A stretch of 64,000 nucleotides of DNA, from contig NZ_KE136363.1 of the NCBI RefSeq assembly GCF_000406965.1, positions 167,633 through 231,632 on the forward strand, written 5' to 3'. This stretch comes from Enterococcus avium ATCC 14025. Its GTDB lineage: Bacteria > Bacillota > Bacilli > Lactobacillales > Enterococcaceae. Both the position numbers and the translations under genes were made by a program. The notes beneath the pieces were generated by a model that had not been told where the DNA came from, ran no database searches, and was given only the letters and a program-made list of their open reading frames with translations. Positions 44,906 to 53,101 of the stretch are shown piece after piece. Position 1 is the first letter of the stretch, and every line of letters starts with the position of its first letter.

Positions 44906-44927
44906 TTTTTTATGAAAACGAGCAAAT

Positions 44928-46079
44928 TTAGTTCATTGAACGGCGAAGGCGTTGGGCGAAAATATCAACGGCTTCATTTCGCATTTTTTTCGTCACATGA
45001 ACATACTTATCCATAGTAGTAGAAATTCGAGAATGGCCAAGTCTTTCTTGAACAATTTTTGGTTTTACACCATCCTCTAAAAGCATGGTTGCATGAGTGT
45101 GTCTAAGGGAGTGGAAATTGAAATTGATTCCAAAATTTTTTTTAATCTTGCTAGCTGACCATTTTATTGAGTTCGGAGTCACAGGTTCGCCGTTTTCTTT
45201 AGTACATACGAACGTACTATCATAATAGAATTTCCCGTAACGCATTCTGTTTTCCATTTGTCTTTTTTTATGTGTGCGTAACTCTGCAGTCAACATATCG
45301 TCAATACTGATCGTACGATAGCTGGCTTGCGTTTTGGGTGTTCCTATTTGTATACCCGTTTTGTCTTGTAGCATAATCTTTTCTACAGTCACTGTTTGAT
45401 CTTCAAAAGAAATATCATCCCAGGTTAAACCACAAACCTCACCGCGTCTTAGTCCCGTATGAAACGCTATTACTAAAGGAATATGGAAAGAATCGGAGGG
45501 GGGAGTATTGTCTAAGATTTGTAAGTACTGATCCATTGTTATAATCTTCATATCATCACGAGTTTGCTTTGGCTTCGATTCAAAAGCAGGCATCTCTACA
45601 TATTCCATCGGATTATTGTTAATTAGTTGATATGGGAAAACTGCACGGCGAAAAGCTCCTTTTAAGACAGTAAAAATAATTTCTACTGAGTGTTTGGAGA
45701 GTTTATTACTAAATCCATCCGGAAGTTTATTTACTAGTTCTTGTAGCTTTGCTGGACCAATTGATTGAAGCTGATATTTTCCAATTTCAGGTTTTACGTA
45801 CTTTTCAATCACATTTTTATAGTTTTTTTGCGTATTATACTTCAATTTCTTTTCTACATAGTTTTCGAACCAATAATCAAAATAATCGGAAACACTGACA
45901 TCTGTTAAATCAATTTTTCCACCTCTTTTGTATTCATTCATCGCTTCTCTTAAATGTTCTTGGGCTTCTGTTTTTGTATCCCATCCACCTTTTTGTATAC
46001 GTTGACGTTTTCCGCCTACTTTTGCCATTTCAATGACATAATGCCATTTGTTGCCAATTTTTCGTACGTGTCCGTTCAT
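44928..46079 (-). CDS. int: Prophage integrase (tyrosine recombinase)
   Basis: 383 residues. The N-terminal AP2-like arm-binding domain (GNKWHYVIEMAKVGGKRQRI), SAM-like core-binding domain (SVSDYFDYWFENYVEKK) and catalytic domain carry HTGLRRGEVCGL (first Arg), HSLRHTHATMLL (His-x-x-Arg region), LGHSRISTTM, and the nucleophile Tyr in MDKYVHVT. It catalyses integration and excision of the element. It reads toward lepA, with its end about 110 bp from the lepA stop. Confidence 0.95.
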   Translation of the reverse strand: MNGHVRKIGNKWHYVIEMAKVGGKRQRIQKGGWDTKTEAQEHLREAMNEYKRGGKIDLTDVSVSDYFDYWFENYVEKKLKYNTQKNYKNVIEKYVKPEIGKYQLQSIGPAKLQELVNKLPDGFSNKLSKHSVEIIFTVLKGAFRRAVFPYQLINNNPMEYVEMPAFESKPKQTRDDMKIITMDQYLQILDNTPPSDSFHIPLVIAFHTGLRRGEVCGLTWDDISFEDQTVTVEKIMLQDKTGIQIGTPKTQASYRTISIDDMLTAELRTHKKRQMENRMRYGKFYYDSTFVCTKENGEPVTPNSIKWSASKIKKNFGINFNFHSLRHTHATMLLEDGVKPKIVQERLGHSRISTTMDKYVHVTKKMRNEAVDIFAQRLRRSMN

Positions 46080-46163
46080 GATTATTTTCTCCTTTGTATA
46101 GGTAAATATGTTTATGAATACAAACGTATGTTCTTTTTGGTGTAGAAAGAAAAGCCCGAAGGC

Positions 46164-47048
46164 TTATCCTGATATTGATTGTAACTTCACTGTTTGTGTT
46201 GATACTAATTTTGTTTTAGAACTAGCAAAAATATATTCATTGGCTACACGTTTTCTATTTGCTGAGTATACTAATGAATATTGAAAAGATTTATTAGCTT
46301 TTGAATATAAATCTGCTATTTGAGGTGTTTTATCGTATGTTAGTATCCAATAAAAATCATCCATTTCCATGATTTTGTCTCTAATTACCTTATGTTGATC
46401 TTTATTATAAAATGAGAGATAAAGTGATTGGCCTTGTTCATAATAGGGCGGGTCAAAAAAAGTAAAAAGACGCTCCTTAGGATATGACTTCTTAAGAATG
46501 TTTACTAAGTTTGCAGCATCTTCATTGAATAAGTGAATTCTGTGTTTTTGATTCGCAATCTGTCGTATTTTCCGAATTGAAGTTTCTTTTGTAAACCTAC
46601 AATCGATTTTATATTTACTGATTTGATCCTGTCCACCAATTGGGCCACCAGAAATAATCCCACTAATATTGGTTCTGTTCAGAAAAAAAGTTGCAAAAGC
46701 ACCAAGAAGGGATTTCGGATCTTTACCATGTTTTTGATATAGAGTTTTTTGATTCTTCCACTCATCTAAAGTGATTGGTGTTTTTTCTATGAGATCAATA
46801 AAAGATTCAGTTTGATTAATAATCATGTTCCAGAAAGAATAAATTGCAGGATCAAAGTCATTTATTATTATTTCCTCGACAAAATCGCCTAGGAGTAGTT
46901 CAATGGCTACTCCCGCACCACCAGCAAAAGGTTCACAATAGATTGGTTTAGTTATATTGTTAGCATCTATTGTCGACTTAACAAATTTCCATAATTGAGT
47001 TTTTCCACCCGGATATCGTAATGGGGACTTTGTATGTGGCAAGTTCAT
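46164..47048 (-). CDS. D12-class DNA adenine methyltransferase (Dam-like)
   Basis: About 294 residues. SPLRYPGGKTQLWKFV at the N-terminus is motif I (SAM binding), and TFFDPPYYEQGQSLY holds the catalytic DPPY motif IV. This is the fold of Dam and DpnM-type N6-adenine methyltransferases; the recognition sequence is not predictable. The start is ambiguous among GTG 47051, ATG 47048 and TTG 47042 because GAGG lies very close. It sits between the OLD-like nuclease and the integrase, with A/T-rich composition like the OLD gene, suggesting a cargo cassette. Confidence 0.88.
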   Translation of the reverse strand: MNLPHTKSPLRYPGGKTQLWKFVKSTIDANNITKPIYCEPFAGGAGVAIELLLGDFVEEIIINDFDPAIYSFWNMIINQTESFIDLIEKTPITLDEWKNQKTLYQKHGKDPKSLLGAFATFFLNRTNISGIISGGPIGGQDQISKYKIDCRFTKETSIRKIRQIANQKHRIHLFNEDAANLVNILKKSYPKERLFTFFDPPYYEQGQSLYLSFYNKDQHKVIRDKIMEMDDFYWILTYDKTPQIADLYSKANKSFQYSLVYSANRKRVANEYIFASSKTKLVSTQTVKLQSISG

Positions 47049-47093
47049 CACCTCGAATTTATGATAGCAAAAATTTTAATAAATGGCCAGAAA

Positions 47094-48788
47094 CTAAATA
47101 CGACTCGCCATGACTTTGTTTGAAACGAAGTCAAATACTTTTTGTACTTTCTTTATCCAGTTTTCCAGTTCTTGTTTATTATTGACGTAATAATAATTTA
47201 ACATTTTTGACTTTTCTGTGAATTCAAAAATATTGTCCTTATTTGCCTTTAGAGCTTTTAGGCACAATTCGGAATCATTAATAATTATTTGCTCTCTTAT
47301 TTTATCACTAGTATATAGTGTTGTTTCAGGATCTTTGTCAAGAGTCCTCCAAAATAAGTAGTTATCCCTATCATTTTTTACTAGATCAAAAATAATTGAG
47401 TAAAGAAAACCTTCTGGTGACAAGAACCCAGGTAGTGTAACAAAATTTTTTTCAAATTTTCTTGGAGTAAGCCCATGGATAATGGTAGGGTTTTTCATGT
47501 ATTCTTCGATTTTGACTTTTTCTTTAGAATTTGTATCACCATCTAGTATGATGGCGACATTACTAAAATGAGTATCGCTTCTTGGTAACTTCTCGAGCTG
47601 TTCAGATCCTAAGAAAATTGGCAAAATTTTGTAAGGCGGTAATTTGAAATCAAGTTCAAGGTTTTTTGCCGCATCAATTAATGCTTTAAAAACAGTTGAT
47701 GTTGATTCATCTTCACAATAGACCTTAATTTCAGGCTTTTTAAAGGTTAGTTCTTGGAATAAATCAGCTTTCAAAAGTCTGTAAGAATTGAATTTGATAA
47801 TTGATGGTACACTCACTCCTTTCAAATAAATTAGCTGATAATCAACAGGATTCTTTTCTTTTTTCAAAATAATTTCTTTTAGCATAGTAAGTGAGTGAGT
47901 AGTTAAGAAAATTTGCAGGTCTAGTTCGACGCTAAGTTTATCTAAAAGATTTAATAAGCTTACTTGAGCACTAGGGTGAAGTGAAGCGTCGATTTCGTCA
48001 ATACAGAGTATCCCACCTTTATAAGAATCGGGAGATGAATGAGCTAAATAGTAAAAATCTACCAATGCATTTATAATTGTACCGAGGTTATCCTGTCCAA
48101 CAGACTGTGTTTCTGAAGAAGCATGGGTAAGTGGAACAAAAATTCTTGATCGATTATTAATCCCTTTTGTCATATTTTGAACTCGTTTGTTATCCGTGAT
48201 TGAATAAGGAAGCACTTCGTTATACCATTCGATATATTTTTCATGAAGTCCATTTTGAATAATATAGTTATTGCTCCTCATATTTATAGACTTGATTTCA
48301 GTTTCACCGGGAGGATAAAGTCTTGCAAGACTTAGATAAACTGTCGGAATAGGAACCCTTGCTGAATCTGTAATACCGAGTTTGTTTCTTAATATTTCTG
48401 TAGCATCTTTTTTCATTTGATTACTATCAATTCTTGGTGAAGTTCTAGGTAGTGGACGAATACCTCGATTAAACTCTTCATCATTTCTGAATCCAATTCT
48501 TTTTGCAAACTTGAAGTTATCATCAGTTTCGTATTCACAAACAATTTTGTATTCTTTGAATGGTTCATCAGAGTCCATGGTGAAATAATCGTTGAATTCT
48601 GGTTGAAATTTTTTCTCATCCAACCTTTTCTCGTTCGTGCCAGTTGTAGATGCCATCAGAGAAATCAAACTAGATTTTCCCACACCGTTATGTCCAGAAA
48701 AAACAGTTATTCGATTTCCAAGATTGAACCGTAGGTCAAGTAAATTCCTGAATCTAGTAATTTTGACTTCAGTAAACTTAATTTTCAT
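47094..48788 (-). CDS. OLD-like ATPase/TOPRIM nuclease
   Basis: 564 residues. An SMC/RecF-like ATPase with Walker A GHNGVGKSS (32-40), a signature-like SVGQDNLGTI (229-238), Walker B ILCIDEID (about 260-267) and FLTTHSLTML. A C-terminal TOPRIM-like region follows, with Glu in KVYCEDES (355-362) and AIILDGDTN (412-420). This is the OLD (overcoming lysogenization defect) layout; relatives act in phage exclusion and, in GajA, as defence nucleases. No GajB-type helicase lies beside it; the partner is instead a Dam-like methylase 45 bp downstream. AGGAG precedes the ATG. Defence role inferred. Confidence 0.82.
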   Translation of the reverse strand: MKIKFTEVKITRFRNLLDLRFNLGNRITVFSGHNGVGKSSLISLMASTTGTNEKRLDEKKFQPEFNDYFTMDSDEPFKEYKIVCEYETDDNFKFAKRIGFRNDEEFNRGIRPLPRTSPRIDSNQMKKDATEILRNKLGITDSARVPIPTVYLSLARLYPPGETEIKSINMRSNNYIIQNGLHEKYIEWYNEVLPYSITDNKRVQNMTKGINNRSRIFVPLTHASSETQSVGQDNLGTIINALVDFYYLAHSSPDSYKGGILCIDEIDASLHPSAQVSLLNLLDKLSVELDLQIFLTTHSLTMLKEIILKKEKNPVDYQLIYLKGVSVPSIIKFNSYRLLKADLFQELTFKKPEIKVYCEDESTSTVFKALIDAAKNLELDFKLPPYKILPIFLGSEQLEKLPRSDTHFSNVAIILDGDTNSKEKVKIEEYMKNPTIIHGLTPRKFEKNFVTLPGFLSPEGFLYSIIFDLVKNDRDNYLFWRTLDKDPETTLYTSDKIREQIIINDSELCLKALKANKDNIFEFTEKSKMLNYYYVNNKQELENWIKKVQKVFDFVSNKVMASRI

Positions 48789-48817
48789 AGATAATCTCCT
48801 CGTAATAAATAATTATA

Positions 48818-48857
48818 TTCCCCAAGCCGGAATCGAACCGGCGTCGCCAGGTGGGGA
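48818..48857 (-). ncRNA. tRNA-like minihelix in the leader of the OLD-like gene
   Basis: On the minus strand TCCCCA and TGGGGA form an acceptor-like stem, and GCCGG-TTCGATT-CCGGC is a canonical T-arm (5-bp stem, 7-nt loop with TTC and the conserved A). The T-arm abuts the 3' acceptor strand exactly as in tRNA, and an A follows as discriminator. The D-arm, anticodon arm and variable region are replaced by about 8 nt. No CCA is encoded. It ends 30 nt before the OLD start codon. It may be a deleted tRNA or a functional tRNA mimic. Confidence 0.6.
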
Positions 48858-48865
48858 GGGTAGAA

Positions 48866-50104
48866 CTAATTTCTCGGTGCTCGATATCCAGCTCTTTCAG
48901 CTTCATCAACTGTTTTAAACCAAGCTGCTGGATTAGTTGTTTTGTCGTAATACCGGCTGCCTGGAACATGATAGATTCCATTGTTGGAACCTTTGATTAA
49001 ACCATTTCCGTTAGCATCAACGTATTCTGGACCATTTGTTTGAGTAGCGGCTGCTTGCTGTTCATTTGCTTCGCTCTGCGCTGCTTCGGCTTGCTTTTGC
49101 GCTTCAATTCGCTGTTGCTCTTCAGCAGCTTGTTGAGCTTTGATTTCAGCATTTTTTCTTTCTTCTTCTTTTTGTTGAGCTGCGGCAATTTCGTTTTTAG
49201 TTTGACTTGTTCCATCTGAATAATTCAAAGTTACATCATCTTGTACATTGAAGATATAAACATTAAATTTAATGTCGTCAGATTTTATTGATTGGGCCAT
49301 TAAATGAACGCCACGAGCAAGTAGCTCATCACCACGGAATACAGGAGTAACAGAGTATCGTACATAGTTACCTTTACTTTTTTCCAGATAGTACTTAATA
49401 TCCATTTCATAACGAAGCATTTCTGGATTATTTAACTGTGCTGTTCCTGTGATCAGATTCTTCCAGTTGTCGTTTTCGCCAGAAAGGGTATAGCCAATCA
49501 AATGTGAACGATTATAGAGATATCCTTTACCAATTTTTTTATTATGCCATCCAGTAGGTTTAACATTAGAAATATCTCCACGTTTAGCTGTAGACATCAA
49601 TGATTGATTCAGCATGGCTTCGGCAGAAGTAGCACGGTTTAGTTGATCAAGATCCCCGTATTTTTCCCAAGCTTTATTAGCCAAAGATAAATCATCTTCC
49701 GAAAAAGTTGGATTATTATCATTGACTTCAATCGTTTGCGTGCCATTGTATTCCATATTTGCAAGATTACTATTATCTTGCTTCACTCGATCATTAAAAG
49801 AGATAAGTGCTTGTTGTTGCTTATTCTTTTCATCCGAGGATTTGTTTTGTTCTTTTTTTGTTTCAGTAGAGCTGGATGAAGATTTGTTTCCAGTTTTACT
49901 CTGTTGAGTACTACTAATAGTTGTTTCTGCTGTCTTCTGTTCAGGTGGCTCTAGTAAAGCAATCCCTGCGAAAAAGACAATAAAAGTTCCGAGAATAATT
50001 AAAAGTTCAGGTTTCTTAGGTGTTTTTTTGAAAAACGCTCTAATTAATCTTATTACCCCAAAAATAAATCCAAAAAATCCTATAAGTGCTAAAACGTTTG
50101 CCAT
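48866..50104 (-). CDS. Membrane-anchored DNA/RNA non-specific nuclease with C-terminal sunset domain
   Basis: 412 residues. Two N-terminal hydrophobic segments (about 3-22 and 33-52) are followed by a Ser/Lys-rich linker. The EndA/NucA-type nuclease domain has its active site in [16 protein letters not shown], with catalytic His and metal Asn in [12 protein letters not shown] coiled-coil stretch comes next, and a short C-terminal domain ([19 protein letters not shown]) resembles the sunset domain of secreted nucleases. The start is the ATG with GGAGG 6 nt upstream. It could degrade extracellular or incoming DNA; it is an accessory gene of the prophage. Confidence 0.85.
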   Translation of the reverse strand: MANVLALIGFFGFIFGVIRLIRAFFKKTPKKPELLIILGTFIVFFAGIALLEPPEQKTAETTISSTQQSKTGNKSSSSSTETKKEQNKSSDEKNKQQQALISFNDRVKQDNSNLANMEYNGTQTIEVNDNNPTFSEDDLSLANKAWEKYGDLDQLNRATSAEAMLNQSLMSTAKRGDISNVKPTGWHNKKIGKGYLYNRSHLIGYTLSGENDNWKNLITGTAQLNNPEMLRYEMDIKYYLEKSKGNYVRYSVTPVFRGDELLARGVHLMAQSIKSDDIKFNVYIFNVQDDVTLNYSDGTSQTKNEIAAAQQKEEERKNAEIKAQQAAEEQQRIEAQKQAEAAQSEANEQQAAATQTNGPEYVDANGNGLIKGSNNGIYHVPGSRYYDKTTNPAAWFKTVDEAERAGYRAPRN

Positions 50105-50201
50105 TTGCATCCTCCAAAAAAATTCATTTCAACTCCCAATTATGGCAGGTAGAAGTAGTCACCAGTTAAACAAAATCGCCAACGATGGTGGGGAAGAGCT
50201 G

Positions 50202-50405
50202 CTAGTTATTACTGGCTCTATTCAATAAAGCAAGATTATTTCTAATCATATCGCGAATGACCATTCTATCATGTTCATTCGGAACTTCTCCCTTATAATT
50301 GTGCGTGCTATCTAGAGCTTGTTCAATCAACTTATCGGCTTTAAATTTTTCGAACTCGCTTAACTCACCGTATACTTTGTTTGACCAATCCAAGATCGCA
50401 ATCAT
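50202..50405 (-). CDS. Small hypothetical prophage protein
   Basis: 67 residues, soluble and helical (VYGELSEFEKFKADKLIEQ). It starts 7 bases after the lipoprotein stop with AAAGGAGA directly before the ATG, a very short spacing. No family recognised. Position between the lipoprotein and nuclease genes suggests one transcript of accessory genes. Confidence 0.5.
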   Translation of the reverse strand: MIAILDWSNKVYGELSEFEKFKADKLIEQALDSTHNYKGEVPNEHDRMVIRDMIRNNLALLNRASNN

Positions 50406-50411
50406 TCTCCT

Positions 50412-51146
50412 TTACTGAATACCTTGTTCCTGCAACCATTGACTCTGAATTTCACCTGATGTAGGTTCGCGTCCAGTCTGTGCTTTGAAGTCAGCTCGAT
50501 ATTGATCTACTTGAGCGGCTGCATCATTTTGTTGTTGATTGTAATTATCAGATCTACCATCTGCATAAGCGAGAGCATCATCAGGATTCGCACCATTATT
50601 ATATGCTTCCCAATATCGAGTTTGAGCATCAGCTTCCATTTGAGCACCTCTAGCACGTTCTTCAGGTGTTGTGTTGTTATAAGGAGAATCATCAGGTATT
50701 CCGTTACCATCTGCATCATTTTGAACAGGACTTTGTTGTTGAGCTTGCACGGTTGCCTGTTGTTTTATTGCTGCTAGTTTTGCTGTAGCTGTTTCAAGTC
50801 GTTTAGCTAGTTCGTTGTTTCCATCTGGAATAGCTTCGATTGCTGATTTAGCAGCAGCTAAAGTCTCATCAGTTAAGTTTGCTTCAGCAGCTTTCATGGC
50901 AGTATCTGCTTCAGAGACCTTTTTAGCAATTTCTTCTTGTTTCTTCTTTTCTGCTTCCTCAGCAACTTTCTTTTCCTCAGCAGCTTTCTTTTTCTCAGCA
51001 GCTTTCTTTTTCTTAGAATCCTTGGTTTTTCTAACCTCAATTTTTTGCTGTGATGTCGAATCAGTCGTATCAGCTTTCTTATCACTCGAACATGCTGAGA
51101 AGAGCAGGGTAGAGCAGAGTATGAATGCGATCGTAAGTTTTTTCAT
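50412..51146 (-). CDS. Prophage lipoprotein with coiled-coil region
   Basis: 244 residues. A lipoprotein signal, KKLTIAFILCSTLLFSAC, ends at a lipobox Cys. A long Lys/Glu/Ala coiled coil follows, encoded in part by three 18-bp tandem repeats. The C-terminal half is Gln/Asn/Asp-rich with DADGNGIPDDSPYNN, which looks like a calcium-loop (thrombospondin-3-like) motif. I start at the ATG at 51146, with GGAG 9 nt upstream. Placed in the lysogeny region, it is a candidate lysogenic-conversion surface protein. Function unknown. Confidence 0.75.
   Translation of the reverse strand: MKKLTIAFILCSTLLFSACSSDKKADTTDSTSQQKIEVRKTKDSKKKKAAEKKKAAEEKKVAEEAEKKKQEEIAKKVSEADTAMKAAEANLTDETLAAAKSAIEAIPDGNNELAKRLETATAKLAAIKQQATVQAQQQSPVQNDADGNGIPDDSPYNNTTPEERARGAQMEADAQTRYWEAYNNGANPDDALAYADGRSDNYNQQQNDAAAQVDQYRADFKAQTGREPTSGEIQSQWLQEQGIQ
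50958..51011 (-). repeat. Three 18-bp tandem repeats in the lipoprotein gene
   Basis: Units at 50958-50975, 50976-50993 and 50994-51011 differ at two positions or fewer (plus-strand unit CTCAGCAGCTTTCTTTTT). They encode KKKAAE-type hexapeptides in the coiled coil. Copy-number change would keep the frame. Confidence 0.8.
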
Positions 51147-51166
51147 ATAAAACATCTCCAATTGTT

Positions 51167-52063
51167 TTAATAATCAAGGAATGAAACATAACCACTTGAT
51201 TCCGATACTGGTTCAATAGTTACTTCAACATTAGCACTTCTTTTTGCATCAAACGCATTTACTATTGTTGCTTCATATTTAGCAAACCATTTTCCATCCT
51301 TTTGAGTCCAATCTTGCAATTTTCCGATAGCAATATGAAGTTTGCTTCCTTTATATGGGTATGATTTGTCAAACTGTTGTAATGCCAATTCAGTAAGGAT
51401 ATCCGATTGTTGCGGTGTTGCTTCGTCCGCAAGTTGTGTGATATCACTATTTTTTTGGTTTTCAGCATTTTTACTATCTTCAGTTCTTTTTTGTTCAGCT
51501 TCTTTGCTTTCTTCGCTCTTTTGCTTTTCCAAGTTTTTTGACTCAGCTTTTCTTGATTCTTCAGCTTCTTTTTCCTCAAGTGCTGAAAGTGCATTGCCAT
51601 TCATTTTTACTTTTATCTTGGTACTTTTTGAATTTCCGTCAAGTTTTGAATTTATTGTTAGAGTTGTTTCTGGACTGCTTAATTCATAAAGAAGCATGAA
51701 ATCGCCAGATTTATCAGCTGTTGTTTTATCTCCAACTATTCCCAATCCAATTGATACTTCGGCATTTGGAGACGTTTTTCCTGATATTTTAACTTCTCCG
51801 GTATCATCAGACGTTACTTCTTTAGGTGTCTCTAAAACTAAATCTGAAATTTTGGCACTACTCTGTTGTTTAGTTTTCTTTTCTTCTACAGGTTTAGAAG
51901 TCACCTCTTTAGTCTCGCTTATTGGAATGAAACCAATTATTATTGCTGATAAGGCTATCAACCCAAAAGAGATATTTCTGTTACGTTTATTCGGACTCTT
52001 TTTTATAAAATACCAAGCTCCAATACAACCAATGATAAAAACAAGGGTAAACACTGTCTCCAT
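51167..52063 (-). CDS. Membrane-anchored prophage protein with Ig-like and coiled-coil regions
   Basis: 298 residues. Two hydrophobic segments (about 3-20 and 31-48) precede an extracellular part. Residues 70-150 (GEVKISGKTSPNAEVSIGL) look like a bacterial Ig-like (bacterial Ig domain or CNA-like) fold. An acidic/basic coiled coil is followed by a C-terminal globular domain of about 90 residues. AGGAGG precedes the ATG. It shares its two-segment anchor, linker and coiled-coil design with the nuclease gene nearby, hinting at related surface functions. No named family. Confidence 0.7.
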   Translation of the reverse strand: METVFTLVFIIGCIGAWYFIKKSPNKRNRNISFGLIALSAIIIGFIPISETKEVTSKPVEEKKTKQQSSAKISDLVLETPKEVTSDDTGEVKISGKTSPNAEVSIGLGIVGDKTTADKSGDFMLLYELSSPETTLTINSKLDGNSKSTKIKVKMNGNALSALEEKEAEESRKAESKNLEKQKSEESKEAEQKRTEDSKNAENQKNSDITQLADEATPQQSDILTELALQQFDKSYPYKGSKLHIAIGKLQDWTQKDGKWFAKYEATIVNAFDAKRSANVEVTIEPVSESSGYVSFLDY

Positions 52064-52112
52064 AACTGCCTCCTAATGTATACAAAATCACAAATATAAA
52101 TTTATATGTACT

Positions 52113-52580
52113 TCACTGCTTTAGTTTTAATACTTTGATTGAATCACCTGCTCCAAAAATAATCTTGTAATTCAAAAAACTAAAACCTTCACCATATTTT
52201 TGTTTAAAAAGATCAATTGCCTCTCTTAACGCTTCTACGGTTATTCCCAGCTCGTCAGCAACTTCCCAGTACTCTCTACATCCTTTTTGATAAGCCTTGA
52301 TCAAAAGGGAGGGGTGGACAGTCATCTCAGCCGCTACGAGCCGTGCCCTTCGCTCCTGTTTTCTTGACTCAGGATTTTTATAGTCTGATATGTCACCGAC
52401 TGAAGTATAATGATGAGCAATTTCTTCTGCAATCGTACTTTTAAGTTCGGCACTTGATTGATTAGGATTGAGATAAACTATATTGTCGACATACAATCCC
52501 TTTTGTTTTTCGGGCATCTGTTTTTCAAATTTATACTGCAAATTTGAAAAACATGACATTAAAGCTTCGTAGTTATACAT
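52113..52580 (-). CDS. ImmA/IrrE-type metallopeptidase
   Basis: 155 residues. The zinc motif appears as IAEEIAHHYT, the EExxHH form common in phage ImmA proteins. ImmA cleaves the cognate repressor after DNA damage or another signal and starts induction. It lies immediately downstream of the CI-like repressor gene on the same strand, the usual pair. AGGTG lies 7 nt before the ATG. Confidence 0.88.
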   Translation of the reverse strand: MYNYEALMSCFSNLQYKFEKQMPEKQKGLYVDNIVYLNPNQSSAELKSTIAEEIAHHYTSVGDISDYKNPESRKQERRARLVAAEMTVHPSLLIKAYQKGCREYWEVADELGITVEALREAIDLFKQKYGEGFSFLNYKIIFGAGDSIKVLKLKQ

Positions 52581-52609
52581 TTGACAACACCTACCGACAT
52601 TAAAATGAA

Positions 52610-52948
52610 TTACTGCTTGTGATCTCGATTTTTTATGAAATCTATAAAATTAAGAATATCTTTCATATCTTCTTCTGATGTATCTTCGTCAATGTGCGCG
52701 GCAACAGTCAACTGTTTTTGAGTAAATCTCTCATTACTTTCAGATTCTGAACACTTCCCAATAAGTTCTGATACAGAAACATCAAGAGCATCTGCTAGTT
52801 TTTTTACAGTATCAATTTGAGGGGTTTTTCTTTTTCCGTTTTCGTAACGAGAAATCTGTGCAGAACTGACTCCTGATTTGAGAGCTAATTGATTTACTCC
52901 ATATTTTTTGGCCAATCGTAATTCCTTTAATCGTGAACCAAAGTCCAT
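52610..52948 (-). CDS. CI-like phage repressor (HTH-XRE)
   Basis: 112 residues. The XRE helix-turn-helix occupies about 5-60 (LKELRLAKKYGVNQLALKSG, then SAQISRYENGKRKTPQ). The short C-terminal part has no LexA-type peptidase, which fits inactivation by the adjacent ImmA rather than self-cleavage. Divergent from the cro-like gene, with three operators in between. Confidence 0.88.
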   Translation of the reverse strand: MDFGSRLKELRLAKKYGVNQLALKSGVSSAQISRYENGKRKTPQIDTVKKLADALDVSVSELIGKCSESESNERFTQKQLTVAAHIDEDTSEEDMKDILNFIDFIKNRDHKQ

Positions 52949-52985
52949 CCAAATCCCTCTTCTCTATATTTCTATATTTATAATA

Positions 52986-53081
52986 ATGCCAACTGGTAAC
53001 AAAATCGAATAATATTTGACTTTTTGGTAATTAAGTGTTGCCAATAGGTAATCCTGATGTTATAGTATTACCAGAAGGTAA
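52986..53081. promoter_or_regulatory. Three repressor operators in the prophage switch region
   Basis: Sites at 52986-52999 (ATGCCAACTGGTAA), 53038-53051 (TTGCCAATAGGTAA) and 53068-53081 (TTACCAGAAGGTAA) share the palindrome TTRCC-N4-GGTAA. The second covers the -35 of the rightward promoter and the third lies just after its -10, so binding would block early transcription. A further half-site, GGTAA, lies near 53026. Confidence 0.85.
53038..53066 (+). promoter_or_regulatory. Rightward early promoter of the prophage
   Basis: TTGCCA (53038-53043) and TATAGT (53061-53066) with 17-bp spacing, overlapped by operators. The cro-like start codon is 36 bp downstream. Confidence 0.75.
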
Positions 53082-53101
53082 CGAAAGTGAGGTGAAGAGG
53101 T

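Noticed and set aside
48780-48900. A complete tRNA gene before the OLD-like gene
   Set aside because: Only acceptor-like stem and T-arm are present; no D-arm or anticodon arm can be formed in the adjacent sequence.
48637-48918. Plus-strand 93-codon frame containing a GIEPAS-like string
   Set aside because: That string is the typical translation of a tRNA 3' end; it supports the tRNA-like element, not a protein.
50815-51689. Plus-strand frames of 111 and 115 codons opposite the lipoprotein and Ig-like genes
   Set aside because: Ser/Phe-rich translations are the mirror of Lys/Glu-rich coiled coils; no ribosome binding sites.
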